Below, piece after piece: positions 8,523 through 17,568 of a DNA stretch of 64,000 nucleotides. The notes under the pieces are model-generated. The model had not been told where the DNA came from. It made no database searches and worked only from the letters and a program-made list of their open reading frames with translations. This stretch comes from Pseudomonas sp. N3-W (GTDB lineage: Bacteria > Pseudomonadota > Gammaproteobacteria > Pseudomonadales > Pseudomonadaceae): assembly GCF_024970185.1 (NCBI RefSeq), contig NZ_CP103965.1:1236001-1300000 (forward strand), given 5' to 3'. The first letter of the stretch is position 1; each line of letters opens with the position of its first letter. The translations under genes and the position numbers were made by a program.

Positions 8523-9053
8523 ATGTCGCCCAACGAACTCAAGCCGGATAACGAGACATTGCTGCATCTGATCTGCGGGAAAATTGCGTCCGGCAAATCA
8601 ACGCTGACCGGGCGATTGGCCTTGGCACCGAAAACCCTGCTGCTCAGTGAGGATGAGTGGTTATCGCGGCTCTATCCCGGGCAGATCAATAGCCTGGGTG
8701 ATTATGTGCGGTGCACGGGACTGCTGCGCGATGCACTGTCCGCTCATGTGGTGGCGCTGTTGAAGGCGGGGATTTCGGTGGTGCTGGATTTTCCGGCCAA
8801 TACTCAGGCCAGCCGGCGGTGGATGCGTTCATTGTTCGAGGCCGGTGGGGTGAATCATCGGCTGCACTATCTCGACGTTCCCGACGAGGTCTGCAAGGCG
8901 CGTCTGCGCTCGCGCAACGCCGCTGGAACCCATGCATTCGAAACCAGTGACGCGCAGTTTGAGCTGATCACCGGGTATTTCGAGGCGCCTTCGCCGGCTG
9001 AAGACTTCAACGTTGTGCGATATGACGCCCGCCAGCCTGCGCCCACCGAATAA
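8523..9053 (+). CDS. P-loop AAA-type ATP-binding/kinase-like protein
   Basis: The start is the ATG at 8523, preceded by AAGGAG 7 bases upstream. The 176-residue soluble protein has a Walker A motif GKIASGKST near residues 19-27, an LLLSEDEWLSRLYPG segment typical of small-molecule or zeta-toxin-like kinases, a Walker B-like VVLDFPAN, and a lid with VPDEVCKARLRSRNA. The family is AAA_33, which includes gluconate-kinase-like and aminoglycoside-kinase-like members. The substrate is unknown. No antitoxin-like gene lies beside it, so a toxin role is not supported. A hairpin at 9058-9085 follows immediately. Confidence 0.8.
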   Translation: MSPNELKPDNETLLHLICGKIASGKSTLTGRLALAPKTLLLSEDEWLSRLYPGQINSLGDYVRCTGLLRDALSAHVVALLKAGISVVLDFPANTQASRRWMRSLFEAGGVNHRLHYLDVPDEVCKARLRSRNAAGTHAFETSDAQFELITGYFEAPSPAEDFNVVRYDARQPAPTE

Positions 9054-9085
9054 AAAAATGGCCAGGGAGTACGCTCCCTGGCCAT
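9051..9085 (-). terminator. Terminator between convergent ATPase gene and opgD
   Basis: The perfect 12-bp stem ATGGCCAGGGAG / CTCCCTGGCCAT (9058-9069 with 9074-9085) is preceded on the plus strand by seven A, which reads as a T run on the minus strand. It therefore terminates opgD and may also stop the plus-strand gene. Confidence 0.8.
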
Positions 9086-9109
9086 CGGTTCGGCATTATC
9101 GATCAAGCA

Positions 9110-10735
9110 TCACGCGTACTTGCGCTTGTCCGGCGCTGGCGGGAAATACTGGTACAACCAGGTCTCGCTCAGCGTGCGGTCCTGGGTGCGGATGAACAAC
9201 CGCAGCTCCACGGGCGCCACGCTGTCGTTGGTCGGATACCAGTCGAAGGTGATCCGATAGCCCTTGATGTCATCGAGCACCAGTACGTTGAAGTCTTTCA
9301 CCTCACCGTTGGAGCAGGTCACCACCGGCTCGATGCCGGCGCCTTCGGGCAAGCGGTCCAGACCACCACCGGCGAAATCCACGGCAAAGCGGCGAGCCCA
9401 GACTTCAGGATAATGCTCGCCCGGAGCCCAGCCTTCGGTAAAGCCGCCCATGCCTGAGCGAGTCGCGCTGACCCGCGCCAATGGCGTGCCGACCGGCGGC
9501 AGGGCGCTCCAGTAGAGTTTGTAGCCGTAGTTCAGCGAGTCGCCCGGCGCCACCGGTTTTTTCGGTGTCCAGAAGGCCACGATGTTGTCGAGTGTTTCAC
9601 CGGTTGTAGGAATTTCCAGCAGATCGATGGAGCCTTCGCCCCACGCGGTTGTAGGTTCTACCCACAGGCTTGGGCGCTTGCTGTACCAGTCGACCGTGTC
9701 CTGATAGCTGGCGAACTCGTGATCAGTCTGCACCAGGCCAAAGCCTTTCGGATTGGTATCGGCAAAGGCATTGAATTGCAGGGTGGCCGGATTGTTCAGC
9801 GGACGGCAGATCCATTCGCCATTCCCGCGCCACATGGCCAGGCGGTCCGAGTCGTGGATCTGCGGGTGAATGGTGTCGCACATGCGCCGCTCGTGGGTGC
9901 CGCAACTGAACATGCTGGTCATCGGGGCGATGCCCAGTTGTTCGATAGCGGTGCGGGCGTTGATGTGGGCGTCGACCGCCATCACCACGCGTTCGGCCTG
10001 ACAGTCGATGTCGAAGCGATAGGCACCGGTGGCACTCGGTGAATCCAGCAGGGCATAGACCACGAATTGCGTGCTTTCCTTGTCCGGGGTCTCGAACCAG
10101 AACTTGGTGAAATCGGGAAACTCTTCACGTTTTTTGGCATAGGTGTCGATCGCCAGGCCACGGGCGGACAAACCGTACTGACCGGTGGCGTCCACCGCGC
10201 GGAAGTAGCTGGCGCCGAGGAAAGACAGCACGTCGTGCCGGTCCAGCTCCGGCGCCTTGAACAGTTTGAAGCCGGAAAAACCCAAGTCGCCGGTCAGTTG
10301 TTTGGTATCGACCGTGGTTTTTTCATAGTTGAACAGCGAAGGGCGGAAATGCACCTCGCGCGCCTGGCGGGTTTTCGGGTCGACGCTGTACATGCGTACT
10401 GGCTGTTTGAAACCCATGCCGACGTGGAAAAACTGCACATCCAGCTGACCGTTCAAGTCATTCCACAGTGAGTGCTTGCCGTCGTACTGGATCGCATTGA
10501 AGTTCTGCGGCGTCATCGTTGCCAACGTGGGCGGTAACACCTGCTTGGTGTCCTGATAACGACTGCCGGCGAGTTGTTTGGCCTGGATCTTCAGCGCTTC
10601 GAAGTCGAATGCCTGGGCCTCGCCATCAGCGGCGCCATTGCCCGCCCATGCGCGAGCCGCCAGCAGCCCGGTGGCCGACAGACCGGTATAAGCCGCAATG
10701 GCCATGGACGCTTTGAGCAAATTCCTGCGGTGCAT
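9110..10735 (-). CDS. opgD: Glucans biosynthesis protein D, periplasmic, Tat-exported
   Basis: The start at 10735 gives [18 protein letters not shown], a twin-arginine signal (RRNLLK) followed by a hydrophobic stretch ending near AARAWA, and a 541-residue protein. An upstream in-frame extension would bury the signal and is unlikely. The mature part matches the OpgG/OpgD (MdoG/MdoD) family, with [53 protein letters not shown] and [11 protein letters not shown]. coli OpgD controls the backbone structure of osmoregulated periplasmic glucans. No opgG or opgH is nearby. An ndvB-like glucosyltransferase lies at the other end of the window. Confidence 0.94.
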   Translation of the reverse strand: MHRRNLLKASMAIAAYTGLSATGLLAARAWAGNGAADGEAQAFDFEALKIQAKQLAGSRYQDTKQVLPPTLATMTPQNFNAIQYDGKHSLWNDLNGQLDVQFFHVGMGFKQPVRMYSVDPKTRQAREVHFRPSLFNYEKTTVDTKQLTGDLGFSGFKLFKAPELDRHDVLSFLGASYFRAVDATGQYGLSARGLAIDTYAKKREEFPDFTKFWFETPDKESTQFVVYALLDSPSATGAYRFDIDCQAERVVMAVDAHINARTAIEQLGIAPMTSMFSCGTHERRMCDTIHPQIHDSDRLAMWRGNGEWICRPLNNPATLQFNAFADTNPKGFGLVQTDHEFASYQDTVDWYSKRPSLWVEPTTAWGEGSIDLLEIPTTGETLDNIVAFWTPKKPVAPGDSLNYGYKLYWSALPPVGTPLARVSATRSGMGGFTEGWAPGEHYPEVWARRFAVDFAGGGLDRLPEGAGIEPVVTCSNGEVKDFNVLVLDDIKGYRITFDWYPTNDSVAPVELRLFIRTQDRTLSETWLYQYFPPAPDKRKYA

Positions 10736-11147
10736 AAATACAACCTGTCGTGAACAATCCCGCGCCGTTCCTGGCACGTGCTGGATCAGAAATGGAGGTT
10801 CGGACATGCCTTCGGCCAAACGCAACGGACATTAAACAGATACCAAATAGCTTAAACCGTTCGGTTACAGAGAAAAAATGATTGGTTGCACAATGCCTGC
10901 CCGGTAATGAAACGAGAGATGTCGGTACACGTTTCCCACAGTGTTTTCTGATTTAGAGGGCATATCTGCTTTTTTCGACTAATTACTCTAAAAGTCCCTG
11001 TTCAGCGACGGATTAATTTCTATTCTATGGACATGACCGGTTTCGGCCCTTGAGGCCGGTGGTTTCAGCGGGCACCAGGTGACGGCTGAAAGTGGTAGGG
11101 CGATGCAGTTTTTGGAGTTTTCTTTGACGTATAGAAGGACATCGTCC
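10736..11147. other. Gene-free intergenic region between divergent opgD and a small gene
   Basis: About 410 bases without a supportable gene. It is less GC-rich than its flanks, for instance around 10830-10880 and 10940-11030, as expected of a divergent promoter region. A GC-rich imperfect inverted repeat near 11037-11063 (core CGGCC CTTGA GGCCG) could be an attenuator or terminator. No convincing promoter pair was fixed by eye. Confidence 0.5.
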
Positions 11148-11333
11148 ATGTCGAAAGTACAAGGCATCAGCGAACTGTTAGGCATCTTTCCCTGCCTGGG
11201 AATCGGGCGCCGCACGCGTCGGCTCAACTCGGAGGAAATGAAGTTGGTGGAGCGCTATCGAGAACTGTCGGAGAGTGACCGGATCGCGATGCGCTATCTG
11301 GTGGATGCGATGCGCAGTGTTTCGAGGTTTTGA
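11148..11333 (+). CDS. Small conserved Pseudomonas hypothetical protein
   Basis: The 61-residue protein MSKVQGISELLGIFPCLG... begins at the ATG at 11148 with AGAAGGA upstream. An in-frame ATG at 11082 would add an unlikely leader. It is basic in the middle (GIGRRTRRLNSEEMK) and has a C-terminal helix-rich part ELSESDRIAMRYLVDAM, similar to the tail of small transcriptional regulators, but there is no complete helix-turn-helix. It has no signal peptide. I do not recognise its function. A strong terminator follows. Confidence 0.6.
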   Translation: MSKVQGISELLGIFPCLGIGRRTRRLNSEEMKLVERYRELSESDRIAMRYLVDAMRSVSRF

Positions 11334-11366
11334 AGAGGAGGGAAATTGAATAATCCTGAAAAAATG

Positions 11367-11405
11367 AAATGGACGGTCTGTGCAAACAGCCCGTCCATTT
11401 TTTCT
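11367..11405 (+). terminator. Terminator shared by convergent genes
   Basis: The stem AAATGGACGG (11367-11376) pairs with CCGTCCATTT (11391-11400), followed by T to 11403 and preceded by an A-rich stretch. It can serve the small plus-strand gene and the APC permease ending at 11425. Confidence 0.8.
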
Positions 11406-11424
11406 CGGCGTCAGAGGAGTGCGC

Positions 11425-12909
11425 TTAACGACTGACTTTCCAGGCATCCCCCGCAGGCGCCATACCGTGGTCATACGGTTTGGCCAGCCACATGTAGAGC
11501 AGGCCCAGGCCGATGACGATGGCGGTGCTCAGGACCATGGCGTAGTTGATGTACCACGCCGCATCCGGTGTGCGCGGCCAGGCCATGTTGATGATGGCAC
11601 TTACGCCATAGACCAGCGCCCCGATGTTGACCGGCCAGCCCCAGGCACCGAGGGTGAATTTGCCGCTGGGCTTCCAGCCCTTCGACCGCGCGTAGAGCGC
11701 CGCCAGGACGATCATCTGGAATGCCAGGTAGATGCCGATAGCGGCGAAGCTGACGATGGTTGCCACGGCGTCTTGCAGGAAAAATCCGAGAGCGATGATC
11801 ACGGCCGGCAGGACGCCGGACACAAACAACGCCGCCACCGGCACCTGGGTTGTAGGAGAAATCTTTTTCAGTACAGAGCTGCCGATGACCATTTCATCCC
11901 GTGCATAGGAATACAAAAGACGACTCGCCGCCGCTTGCAGGCTGATGACGCAGGAGATGAAGGAAATCATCACCACACCCATCACCACTTTCGAACCCAC
12001 CGGGCCGAAAGCGTTGTTGAGGATGGTCGTGACCGGGTCCTTGTCGGTGCCGTTGATCACCGCTTGCATGTCCGGCACGGCCAGAATCAGCGCCAGGCAG
12101 GCGAACATCGCCGCAATGCCGCCGATGTAGATGGTCATGCGCATGGCCACCGGGATCTGCTTGCTCGGGTTCGGGGTTTCTTCGGCCACATCGCCGCAGG
12201 CCTCGAAGCCGTAGTACAGGAACATCCCGGCCAGCGATGCGGTAAGGAAGGCCGGCAGATACGAGCCGTCGACGCGGATATCAAAGGTATTGAACAACAC
12301 ACTGAGCGGTTGATGACGCTCGAACACCAGCAGGTATACGCCGACGATCACCGCGCCCACCAGTTCGCAGAGGAAGCCGAACATGGCAATCCGCGCCAGC
12401 ACCTTGGTGCCGCTGAGATTGACCAGCGTGGCGAACAGCGTCAGCACCAGGGCGATGACGATGTTGGTGTTGTTACTCGGTTCAAAGCCCATCATCGCGG
12501 CCAGGTACGGGCCGGCACCGACGGCCACGGCGGCAATGGTCACGCACAAGGCGATGGAGTAGATCCAGCCGACCATCCATGCCCAACGCTTGCCCACCAG
12601 CCGACGGGCCCACGGGTAGACGCCGCCGGAAATCGGGAATTGCGACACCACTTCGCCGAAGATCAGGCACACCAGCAACTGGCCACAGCCGACCAGCAGA
12701 TAGGCCCAGAACATCGGTGGGCCGCCAGCGGCGAGGCACAGGCCGAACAGGGTATAAACCCCTACGACCGGCGAGAGATAAGTGAAGCCCAGGGCGAAGT
12801 TTTCCCACAGGCTCATGCTGCGATTGAAGTTCGAGGTGTAGCCCAGCTTGCGCAGTTGCTCGGCATCGCTGTCGGCGATGGCGGCAGAGAGATCGGGTGA
12901 TGCACTCAT
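11425..12909 (-). CDS. APC-superfamily amino acid / polyamine permease
   Basis: The 494-residue integral membrane protein has about 12 hydrophobic segments. The start at 12909 (MSASPDLSAAIADSDAEQL) has GGAGC upstream. The first helix region SLWENFALGFTYLSPVVGVY and the substrate-path segment EVVSQFPISGGVYPWARRL are typical of the APC amino acid transporter family, as is YYGFEACGDVAEETPNPSKQIP. It lies last in a minus-strand run with two aldehyde dehydrogenases and a YdcSTUV-like transporter, which favours GABA, putrescine or a related amine as substrate. That is context inference. A REP pair separates it from patD. Confidence 0.85.
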   Translation of the reverse strand: MSASPDLSAAIADSDAEQLRKLGYTSNFNRSMSLWENFALGFTYLSPVVGVYTLFGLCLAAGGPPMFWAYLLVGCGQLLVCLIFGEVVSQFPISGGVYPWARRLVGKRWAWMVGWIYSIALCVTIAAVAVGAGPYLAAMMGFEPSNNTNIVIALVLTLFATLVNLSGTKVLARIAMFGFLCELVGAVIVGVYLLVFERHQPLSVLFNTFDIRVDGSYLPAFLTASLAGMFLYYGFEACGDVAEETPNPSKQIPVAMRMTIYIGGIAAMFACLALILAVPDMQAVINGTDKDPVTTILNNAFGPVGSKVVMGVVMISFISCVISLQAAASRLLYSYARDEMVIGSSVLKKISPTTQVPVAALFVSGVLPAVIIALGFFLQDAVATIVSFAAIGIYLAFQMIVLAALYARSKGWKPSGKFTLGAWGWPVNIGALVYGVSAIINMAWPRTPDAAWYINYAMVLSTAIVIGLGLLYMWLAKPYDHGMAPAGDAWKVSR

Positions 12910-13067
12910 GGCGTATTAGCTCCGGAAAATCGGCAGATTTCGGATGTCCGAAACCGTGGCGGGGCTGTGGCAGCGCCGCCCGGATCGGTGGTTATTGTTT
13001 TTGGGTGTTTGGGGTGCAGCCTGGTGGTGCGTATTACCGGATCGTCCTTGAGGTCGAGGTGACACCT

Positions 13068-13129
13068 TCGCGAGCAGGCTCGCTCCCACATTCGACCGCA
13101 TTCCAATGTGGGAGCGAGCCTGCTCGCGA
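13068..13129. repeat. REP pair (REPIN), inverted
   Basis: Two REP cores face each other (13068-13089 and 13108-13129), just downstream of the patD stop and upstream of the APC permease. They form a long hairpin that may separate mRNA levels of the two genes. Confidence 0.85.
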
Positions 13130-13134
13130 AGCTT

Positions 13135-14559
13135 TTAGTGCTTGAACATCACATGCCGCACGGTGGTGTAGTCCTCCAGCCCATACATGGACATGTCCTT
13201 GCCGTACCCGGACAACTTCTGACCACCGTGGGGCATTTCGCTGACGAGCATGAAGTGTGTGTTCACCCAGGTGCAGCCGTACTGCAAACGTGCTGCCAGG
13301 CGGTGCGCCCGGCCCACGTCCGAAGTCCAGACCGACGACGCCAGGCCGTAATCCGAGTCGTTGGCCCAGCCCAGCACCTGCGCTTCATCGTTGAATTTAG
13401 TCACCGAGACCACAGGCCCGAACACCTCGCGCCGCACGATCTCGTCGTCCTGTTGCGCATCAGCCAGCACCGTCGGCTCGAAGAAAAACCCATTGCCGTC
13501 CACCGCTTTACCACCAGTGATCAGGCGGATGTGCGACTGCGCCACAGCGCGTTCGACAAACCCCGCCACACGGTCACGATGCTGCGCGGTAATCAACGGC
13601 CCGAGTTCGGTGGCCGGGTCGTCCTGCAAGCCGTACTTGATGGTGCTGACCGCAGCGCCAAGCTTCTCGACGAATTGTTCGTAGATGCCGGCTTGGGCGT
13701 AGATGCGGCAAGCGGCGGTGCAATCCTGGCCGGCGTTGTAGAACCCGAAAGTGCGAATGCCCTCCACGGCGGCGTCGATGTCGGCGTCGTCGAAGATGAT
13801 CACCGGCGCCTTGCCGCCCAGTTCCATGTGCATGCGTTTGACGCTGTCGGCGGTGCTGGAAATGATATTCGCGCCGGTGGCGATGGAGCCGGTCAGCGAG
13901 ACCATGCGTACTTTGGGGTGCGTGACCAGCGGGCTGCCCACGGTAGGACCGCGGCCGAAGACGAGGTTGAGTACGCCGGCCGGGAAAATATCCGACACCA
14001 GTTCAGCCAGACGCAACGCCGTCAGCGGTGTCTGTTCCGACGGCTTGAGTACCACGGTATTACCGGCAGCAAGGGCCGGGGCGATTTTCCAGGCGACCAT
14101 CATCAGCGGGTAGTTCCACGGCGCGATGGAGGCGATCACGCCCACCGGGTCACGGCGGATCATCGAGGTGTGGCCGGGCAGGTATTCACCGCCCGCCGAA
14201 CCGCTCATGCAACGGCTGGCGCCAGCGAAGAAGCGGAACACGTCGGCAATTGCCGGAATCTCATCGTTCAGCGCGGCGCTGTAGGGCTTGCCGCAGTTAT
14301 CGGATTCGAGTTTGGCCAGTTCCTCGGCATGGGCTTCGATGGCGTCGGCGAGTTTGAGCAGCAGCAACGAGCGGTCTTTCGGCGATGTCTGCGACCAGCT
14401 TTCGAATGCATTGTCGGCGGCGCGAACGGCAGCGTCGACCTGGGCTTCGCTGGCTTCCTTGATTTCTACCAGTACCCGGCCAAGCGCGGGGTTGAACACT
14501 GGTTGGGCGGGGCCTTCGCCGTCGATCAGATGGCCGTTGATCAAGAGTTTGGTTTGCAT
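13135..14559 (-). CDS. patD: Gamma-aminobutyraldehyde dehydrogenase
   Basis: The 474-residue protein ([16 protein letters not shown]) begins at 14559 with GAAGAGGAAA upstream. It is a complete NAD-dependent aldehyde dehydrogenase: [13 protein letters not shown], the Rossmann segment [19 protein letters not shown], catalytic Glu in [11 protein letters not shown], and catalytic Cys in [18 protein letters not shown]. The Q-D-C-T-A-A-C string is typical of the E. coli PatD/YdcW type, which oxidises 4-aminobutyraldehyde to GABA in putrescine degradation. It lies directly downstream of ydcS-T-U-V genes, the same association as in E. coli. A second, related dehydrogenase lies upstream in the same run. 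Confidence 0.88.
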   Translation of the reverse strand: MQTKLLINGHLIDGEGPAQPVFNPALGRVLVEIKEASEAQVDAAVRAADNAFESWSQTSPKDRSLLLLKLADAIEAHAEELAKLESDNCGKPYSAALNDEIPAIADVFRFFAGASRCMSGSAGGEYLPGHTSMIRRDPVGVIASIAPWNYPLMMVAWKIAPALAAGNTVVLKPSEQTPLTALRLAELVSDIFPAGVLNLVFGRGPTVGSPLVTHPKVRMVSLTGSIATGANIISSTADSVKRMHMELGGKAPVIIFDDADIDAAVEGIRTFGFYNAGQDCTAACRIYAQAGIYEQFVEKLGAAVSTIKYGLQDDPATELGPLITAQHRDRVAGFVERAVAQSHIRLITGGKAVDGNGFFFEPTVLADAQQDDEIVRREVFGPVVSVTKFNDEAQVLGWANDSDYGLASSVWTSDVGRAHRLAARLQYGCTWVNTHFMLVSEMPHGGQKLSGYGKDMSMYGLEDYTTVRHVMFKH

Positions 14560-14597
14560 GGTCTTTCCTCTTCGAAACTATTGTTTTCTGTGGAAAC

Positions 14598-14639
14598 TGC
14601 CCCCTGTGGGAGCGAGCAGGCTCGCTCCCACAGGGGGCA
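14598..14639. repeat. REP-derived perfect palindrome
   Basis: A 20-base arm beginning TGCCCCCTGTGGGAG is perfectly complementary to its downstream partner, with a 2-base centre at 14618-14619. It lies between ydcV and patD and contains back-to-back REP heads with the usual core spacer deleted. Confidence 0.85.
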
Positions 14640-14660
14640 CAGCGTTCGTCGGTAATTGAT

Positions 14661-15488
14661 TTATTTGCCGCCACTGCCCGCCACACTCTCGCCACCCCGG
14701 GTCAGGTAATAGGCGCCGAGGATCGGCAGCATGGTCACCATCATCACCAGCATCGCCACGACGTTGGTCACCGGCACATCCCGTGGGCGGCTGAGCTGGT
14801 TGAGCAGCCACAGCGGCAGGGTGCGCTCGTGGCCGGCGGTGAAGGTGGTGACGATGATCTCGTCGAACGACAGCGCAAACGCGAGCATGCCGCCAGCCAG
14901 CAACGCCGAACCGAGACTCGGCAGGACGATATAGCGAAAGGTCTGCCAGCCGTCGGCGCCGAGGTCCATCGAGGCCTCGATCAGACTGTGCGAAGTGCGG
15001 CGCAAACGGGCGATGACGTTGTTGTAGACGATCACCACGCAGAAGGTCGCGTGGCCGACGATGATGGTGAACATCCCAGGCTCGATCCCCAGCGTCTTGA
15101 AGGTCGCCAGCAGCGCGATCCCGGTGATGATCCCCGGCAGCGCAATCGGCAGGATCAGCATCAGCGAAATGCCTTGCTTGCCGAAGAAGTCTCGGCGATA
15201 TAGCGCCGCCGAAGCGAGCGTGCCAAGCACCATGGCAATCAGCGTTGCGATAGCGGCGATCTGCAACGACAGCTTGATTGCCTCCAGCACGTCTGGCCGT
15301 GAAAACGCCACGCTGAACCAGTGCAGCGTGAAGCCCTGCGGCGGAAAGCTGAAGGCGGCTTCTTCGGTGTTGAAGGCGTACAGAAAGATGATGAGGATCG
15401 GAAAGTGCAGAAACACCAACCCGCCCCAGGCGGCGATTTTAAGGCCCAGGGATGCTTGATCGCCCTGCTTTTCTGGCTTAGAGCGCAT
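14661..15488 (-). CDS. ydcV: ABC transporter permease, YdcV/PotC type
   Basis: The 275-residue protein has about six membrane helices and a typical inner-membrane permease coupling loop, with the EAA-like segment [28 protein letters not shown]. The start ATG at 15488 overlaps the end of ydcU by 11 bases, so the two are translationally coupled. It is the second permease of a spermidine/putrescine-class importer. Together with YdcU it forms the membrane channel energised by YdcT. In the same operon, YdcS and PatD-like enzymes suggest a polyamine-related substrate. A REP palindrome follows at 14598. Confidence 0.87.
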   Translation of the reverse strand: MRSKPEKQGDQASLGLKIAAWGGLVFLHFPILIIFLYAFNTEEAAFSFPPQGFTLHWFSVAFSRPDVLEAIKLSLQIAAIATLIAMVLGTLASAALYRRDFFGKQGISLMLILPIALPGIITGIALLATFKTLGIEPGMFTIIVGHATFCVVIVYNNVIARLRRTSHSLIEASMDLGADGWQTFRYIVLPSLGSALLAGGMLAFALSFDEIIVTTFTAGHERTLPLWLLNQLSRPRDVPVTNVVAMLVMMVTMLPILGAYYLTRGGESVAGSGGK

Positions 15489-16425
15489 CGAAAGCCCCCA
15501 GACGTTTGACGATGGACAGGTAAACGGCGATCAACACAATCGGCACCAGCGTGAAGGCCGCAGCCATCGGCATGTTGCCGATCGCACCTTGCTGGGCGTA
15601 GACCATGCTGCCGATGAAGTAGCCCGGCGGCCCTACCAGTTGCGGCACGATAAAGTCGCCCAGCGTCAGGGAAAAAGTGAAGATCGAACCGGCGGCAATA
15701 CCCGGAATCGACAACGGCAGAATCACCTGCATGAACGTCTGGCGCGGCTTCGCGCCGAGGTCGGCCGAGGCTTGCAACAGCGATGGCGGCAGACGTTCCA
15801 GCGAGGCCTGGATCGGCAGGATCATGAACGGCAGCCAGATGTAGACAAACACCATGAAACGTCCCAGGTGCGAGGTCGAGAGGGTGCTGCCACCGACGCC
15901 TGGAATTCCGAGCACCAGCTGTAGCACCGGCTCCAGCCCCAGGTGCTGAACAAACCACTGCGCGACGCCACCCTTGGCCAGCAATAGCGTCCAGGCATAG
16001 GCCTTGACGATATAACTGGCCCACATCGGCATCATCACTGCGATGTAGAAAAATGCCTTGGTCTTGCCGGTGGTGTAGCGCGCCATGTAATAGGCAATCG
16101 GAAACGCGACGATGGCACTGGCAATCGACACGACGATGGCCATGCCCAAGGTGCGCAGAATGATGTCGAAATTCGACGGCTGAAACAGCGCCGTAAAATT
16201 GGCCAGGGTCAGGTCGGGCGTGACCGCCATGGTGAAGTCGTCGAAGGTGTAGAAACCCTGCCACAACAAGGTCAGCAGCGAACCCAGATAGATTGCGCCG
16301 AACCAGATCAGCGGCGGCACCAGCAGCAGCGACAGGTACAGGTTGGGGCGTCGATACAGCAGGTTGGAAAATCGGCGCAACGGTGAACTGCTGGCTGACG
16401 TTTGGGTGAGGGCCACGCTGTTCAT
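15478..16425 (-). CDS. ydcU: ABC transporter permease, YdcU/PotB type
   Basis: The start is the ATG at 16425 ([18 protein letters not shown]), one base after the ydcT stop; a longer extension into ydcT is unlikely. The 315-residue protein has about six membrane helices and the permease loop segment [28 protein letters not shown]. It pairs with YdcV as a heterodimer in the cytoplasmic membrane. The order on the minus strand is S, T, U, V, as in the E. coli ydc operon. No frame damage is visible. Confidence 0.87.
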   Translation of the reverse strand: MNSVALTQTSASSSPLRRFSNLLYRRPNLYLSLLLVPPLIWFGAIYLGSLLTLLWQGFYTFDDFTMAVTPDLTLANFTALFQPSNFDIILRTLGMAIVVSIASAIVAFPIAYYMARYTTGKTKAFFYIAVMMPMWASYIVKAYAWTLLLAKGGVAQWFVQHLGLEPVLQLVLGIPGVGGSTLSTSHLGRFMVFVYIWLPFMILPIQASLERLPPSLLQASADLGAKPRQTFMQVILPLSIPGIAAGSIFTFSLTLGDFIVPQLVGPPGYFIGSMVYAQQGAIGNMPMAAAFTLVPIVLIAVYLSIVKRLGAFDAL

Positions 16426-16426
16426 C

Positions 16427-17464
16427 TCACACTCCGCCCACAACGTTGTCGTGCAGCGCGATCATCGCCTCGCGTGCCCAGCGGGCGCTGATGCGCTGCC
16501 CGGTCTGGTGCTGGGCGCTGCTGTCGATCCACTGGGTGTTGGCCTGGCTGATGTTCAGGGTCTGGCCGTTTTCCAGTTTCACTTCATAGCGGGTGGCGCT
16601 GCCCTGGTACTGGATGTCGTACAGCAGGCCGCTGACTTCGATTTCATGACTGGCCAACGGGCCGTGGGCGAAACGCACGTGTTCCGGGCGGATCGAAAAC
16701 GGTTGTGGATTGCCGCTCAACTGTCTTGCCAGATCGCCACGAATCACGTTCGAGGTGCCGACGAATTCCGCGACGAAGGTGGTCGCCGGTTTCATGTACA
16801 GATTGCGTGGCGTATCGACCTGTTCGATACGGCCCCTGTTGAAAACGGCCACGCGGTCAGACATCGACAGCGCTTCGGTCTGGTCGTGGGTGACAAAAAT
16901 GAAGGTGATGCCGAGCTGGCGTTGCAGCTTCTTCAGCTCGCTCTGCATTTGCTCGCGCAGTTTCAAATCGAGCGCGCCCAACGGTTCGTCGAGCAGCAGC
17001 ACGCGGGGGCGATTGACCAGGGCGCGAGCCAGCGCCACACGCTGACGCTGACCACCGGAAAGTTGCACCGGTTTGCGCTCGCCGTAGCCGCCGAGGGCGA
17101 CCATCTCCAGGGCTTCTTCGGCACGTTTGTGGCGTTCGGATTTGCCGACGCCTTTGACTTTCAAACCGTAGGCGACGTTGTCGCGCACGTTCATGTGCGG
17201 GAACAGCGCGTAGTCCTGGAACACGGTATTGACGTCACGCTGATACGGCGGCAGCCCGGCGGCTTCCTCGCCGTGAATGCGGATCGAGCCTGCGCTCGGT
17301 TGTTCGAAACCGGCGATCAGGCGCAGGCAGGTGGTTTTGCCCGAGCCGGAAGGGCCCAGCATGGAAAAGAACTCGCCGTCCTGGATATCGATGGAAACCC
17401 GGTCAACGGCCTTCACTTCGCCGAACTGCCGGGAAACGTTGGTGAACTGGACTGCAAGCGTCAT
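16427..17464 (-). CDS. ydcT: ABC transporter ATP-binding protein, YdcT/PotA type
   Basis: The start at 17464 (MTLAVQFTNVSRQFGEVKAVD) is chosen because upstream in-frame codons are translated REP sequence. The 345 residues contain Walker A GPSGSGKTT, Q-loop VFQDYALFPHM, signature LSGGQRQRVALARAL, Walker B VLLLDEPLGALD and the switch His in FVTHDQTEA. A TOBE domain occupies the C-terminal third. It powers uptake through YdcU/YdcV. The REP pair upstream, between ydcS and ydcT, probably keeps ydcS mRNA more abundant than the rest, which is common for binding-protein genes; that is inference. Confidence 0.93.
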   Translation of the reverse strand: MTLAVQFTNVSRQFGEVKAVDRVSIDIQDGEFFSMLGPSGSGKTTCLRLIAGFEQPSAGSIRIHGEEAAGLPPYQRDVNTVFQDYALFPHMNVRDNVAYGLKVKGVGKSERHKRAEEALEMVALGGYGERKPVQLSGGQRQRVALARALVNRPRVLLLDEPLGALDLKLREQMQSELKKLQRQLGITFIFVTHDQTEALSMSDRVAVFNRGRIEQVDTPRNLYMKPATTFVAEFVGTSNVIRGDLARQLSGNPQPFSIRPEHVRFAHGPLASHEIEVSGLLYDIQYQGSATRYEVKLENGQTLNISQANTQWIDSSAQHQTGQRISARWAREAMIALHDNVVGGV

Positions 17465-17499
17465 GGTGCGGTGCTCCGAAAACAAAAAACATAAAAGCT

Positions 17500-17561
17500 T
17501 CGCGAGCAGGCTCGCTCCCATTGGGGAATCCGATTAAATGTGGGAGCGAGCCTGCTCGCGA
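17500..17561. repeat. REP pair (REPIN), inverted
   Basis: Two inverted REP cores (17500-17521, with the last base changed, and 17540-17561) lie 7 bases after the ydcS stop, before ydcT. Confidence 0.85.
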
Positions 17562-17568
17562 AAAGGGC

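Noticed and set aside
8523..9053. Zeta toxin of a toxin-antitoxin pair
   Set aside because: No small antitoxin-like gene is adjacent and the key zeta-toxin context is not clear.
11380..12900. 506-codon plus-strand open frame opposite the APC permease
   Set aside because: Antisense shadow: His/Arg/Gln-rich translation without a domain, while the opposite strand encodes a complete permease.
13108..14655. 515-codon plus-strand open frame opposite patD
   Set aside because: Antisense shadow; its start and end are translated REP sequence.
17465..17521. N-terminal extension of ydcT ([12 protein letters not shown])
   Set aside because: The residues come from translating a REP; the true start has the family's N-terminus.
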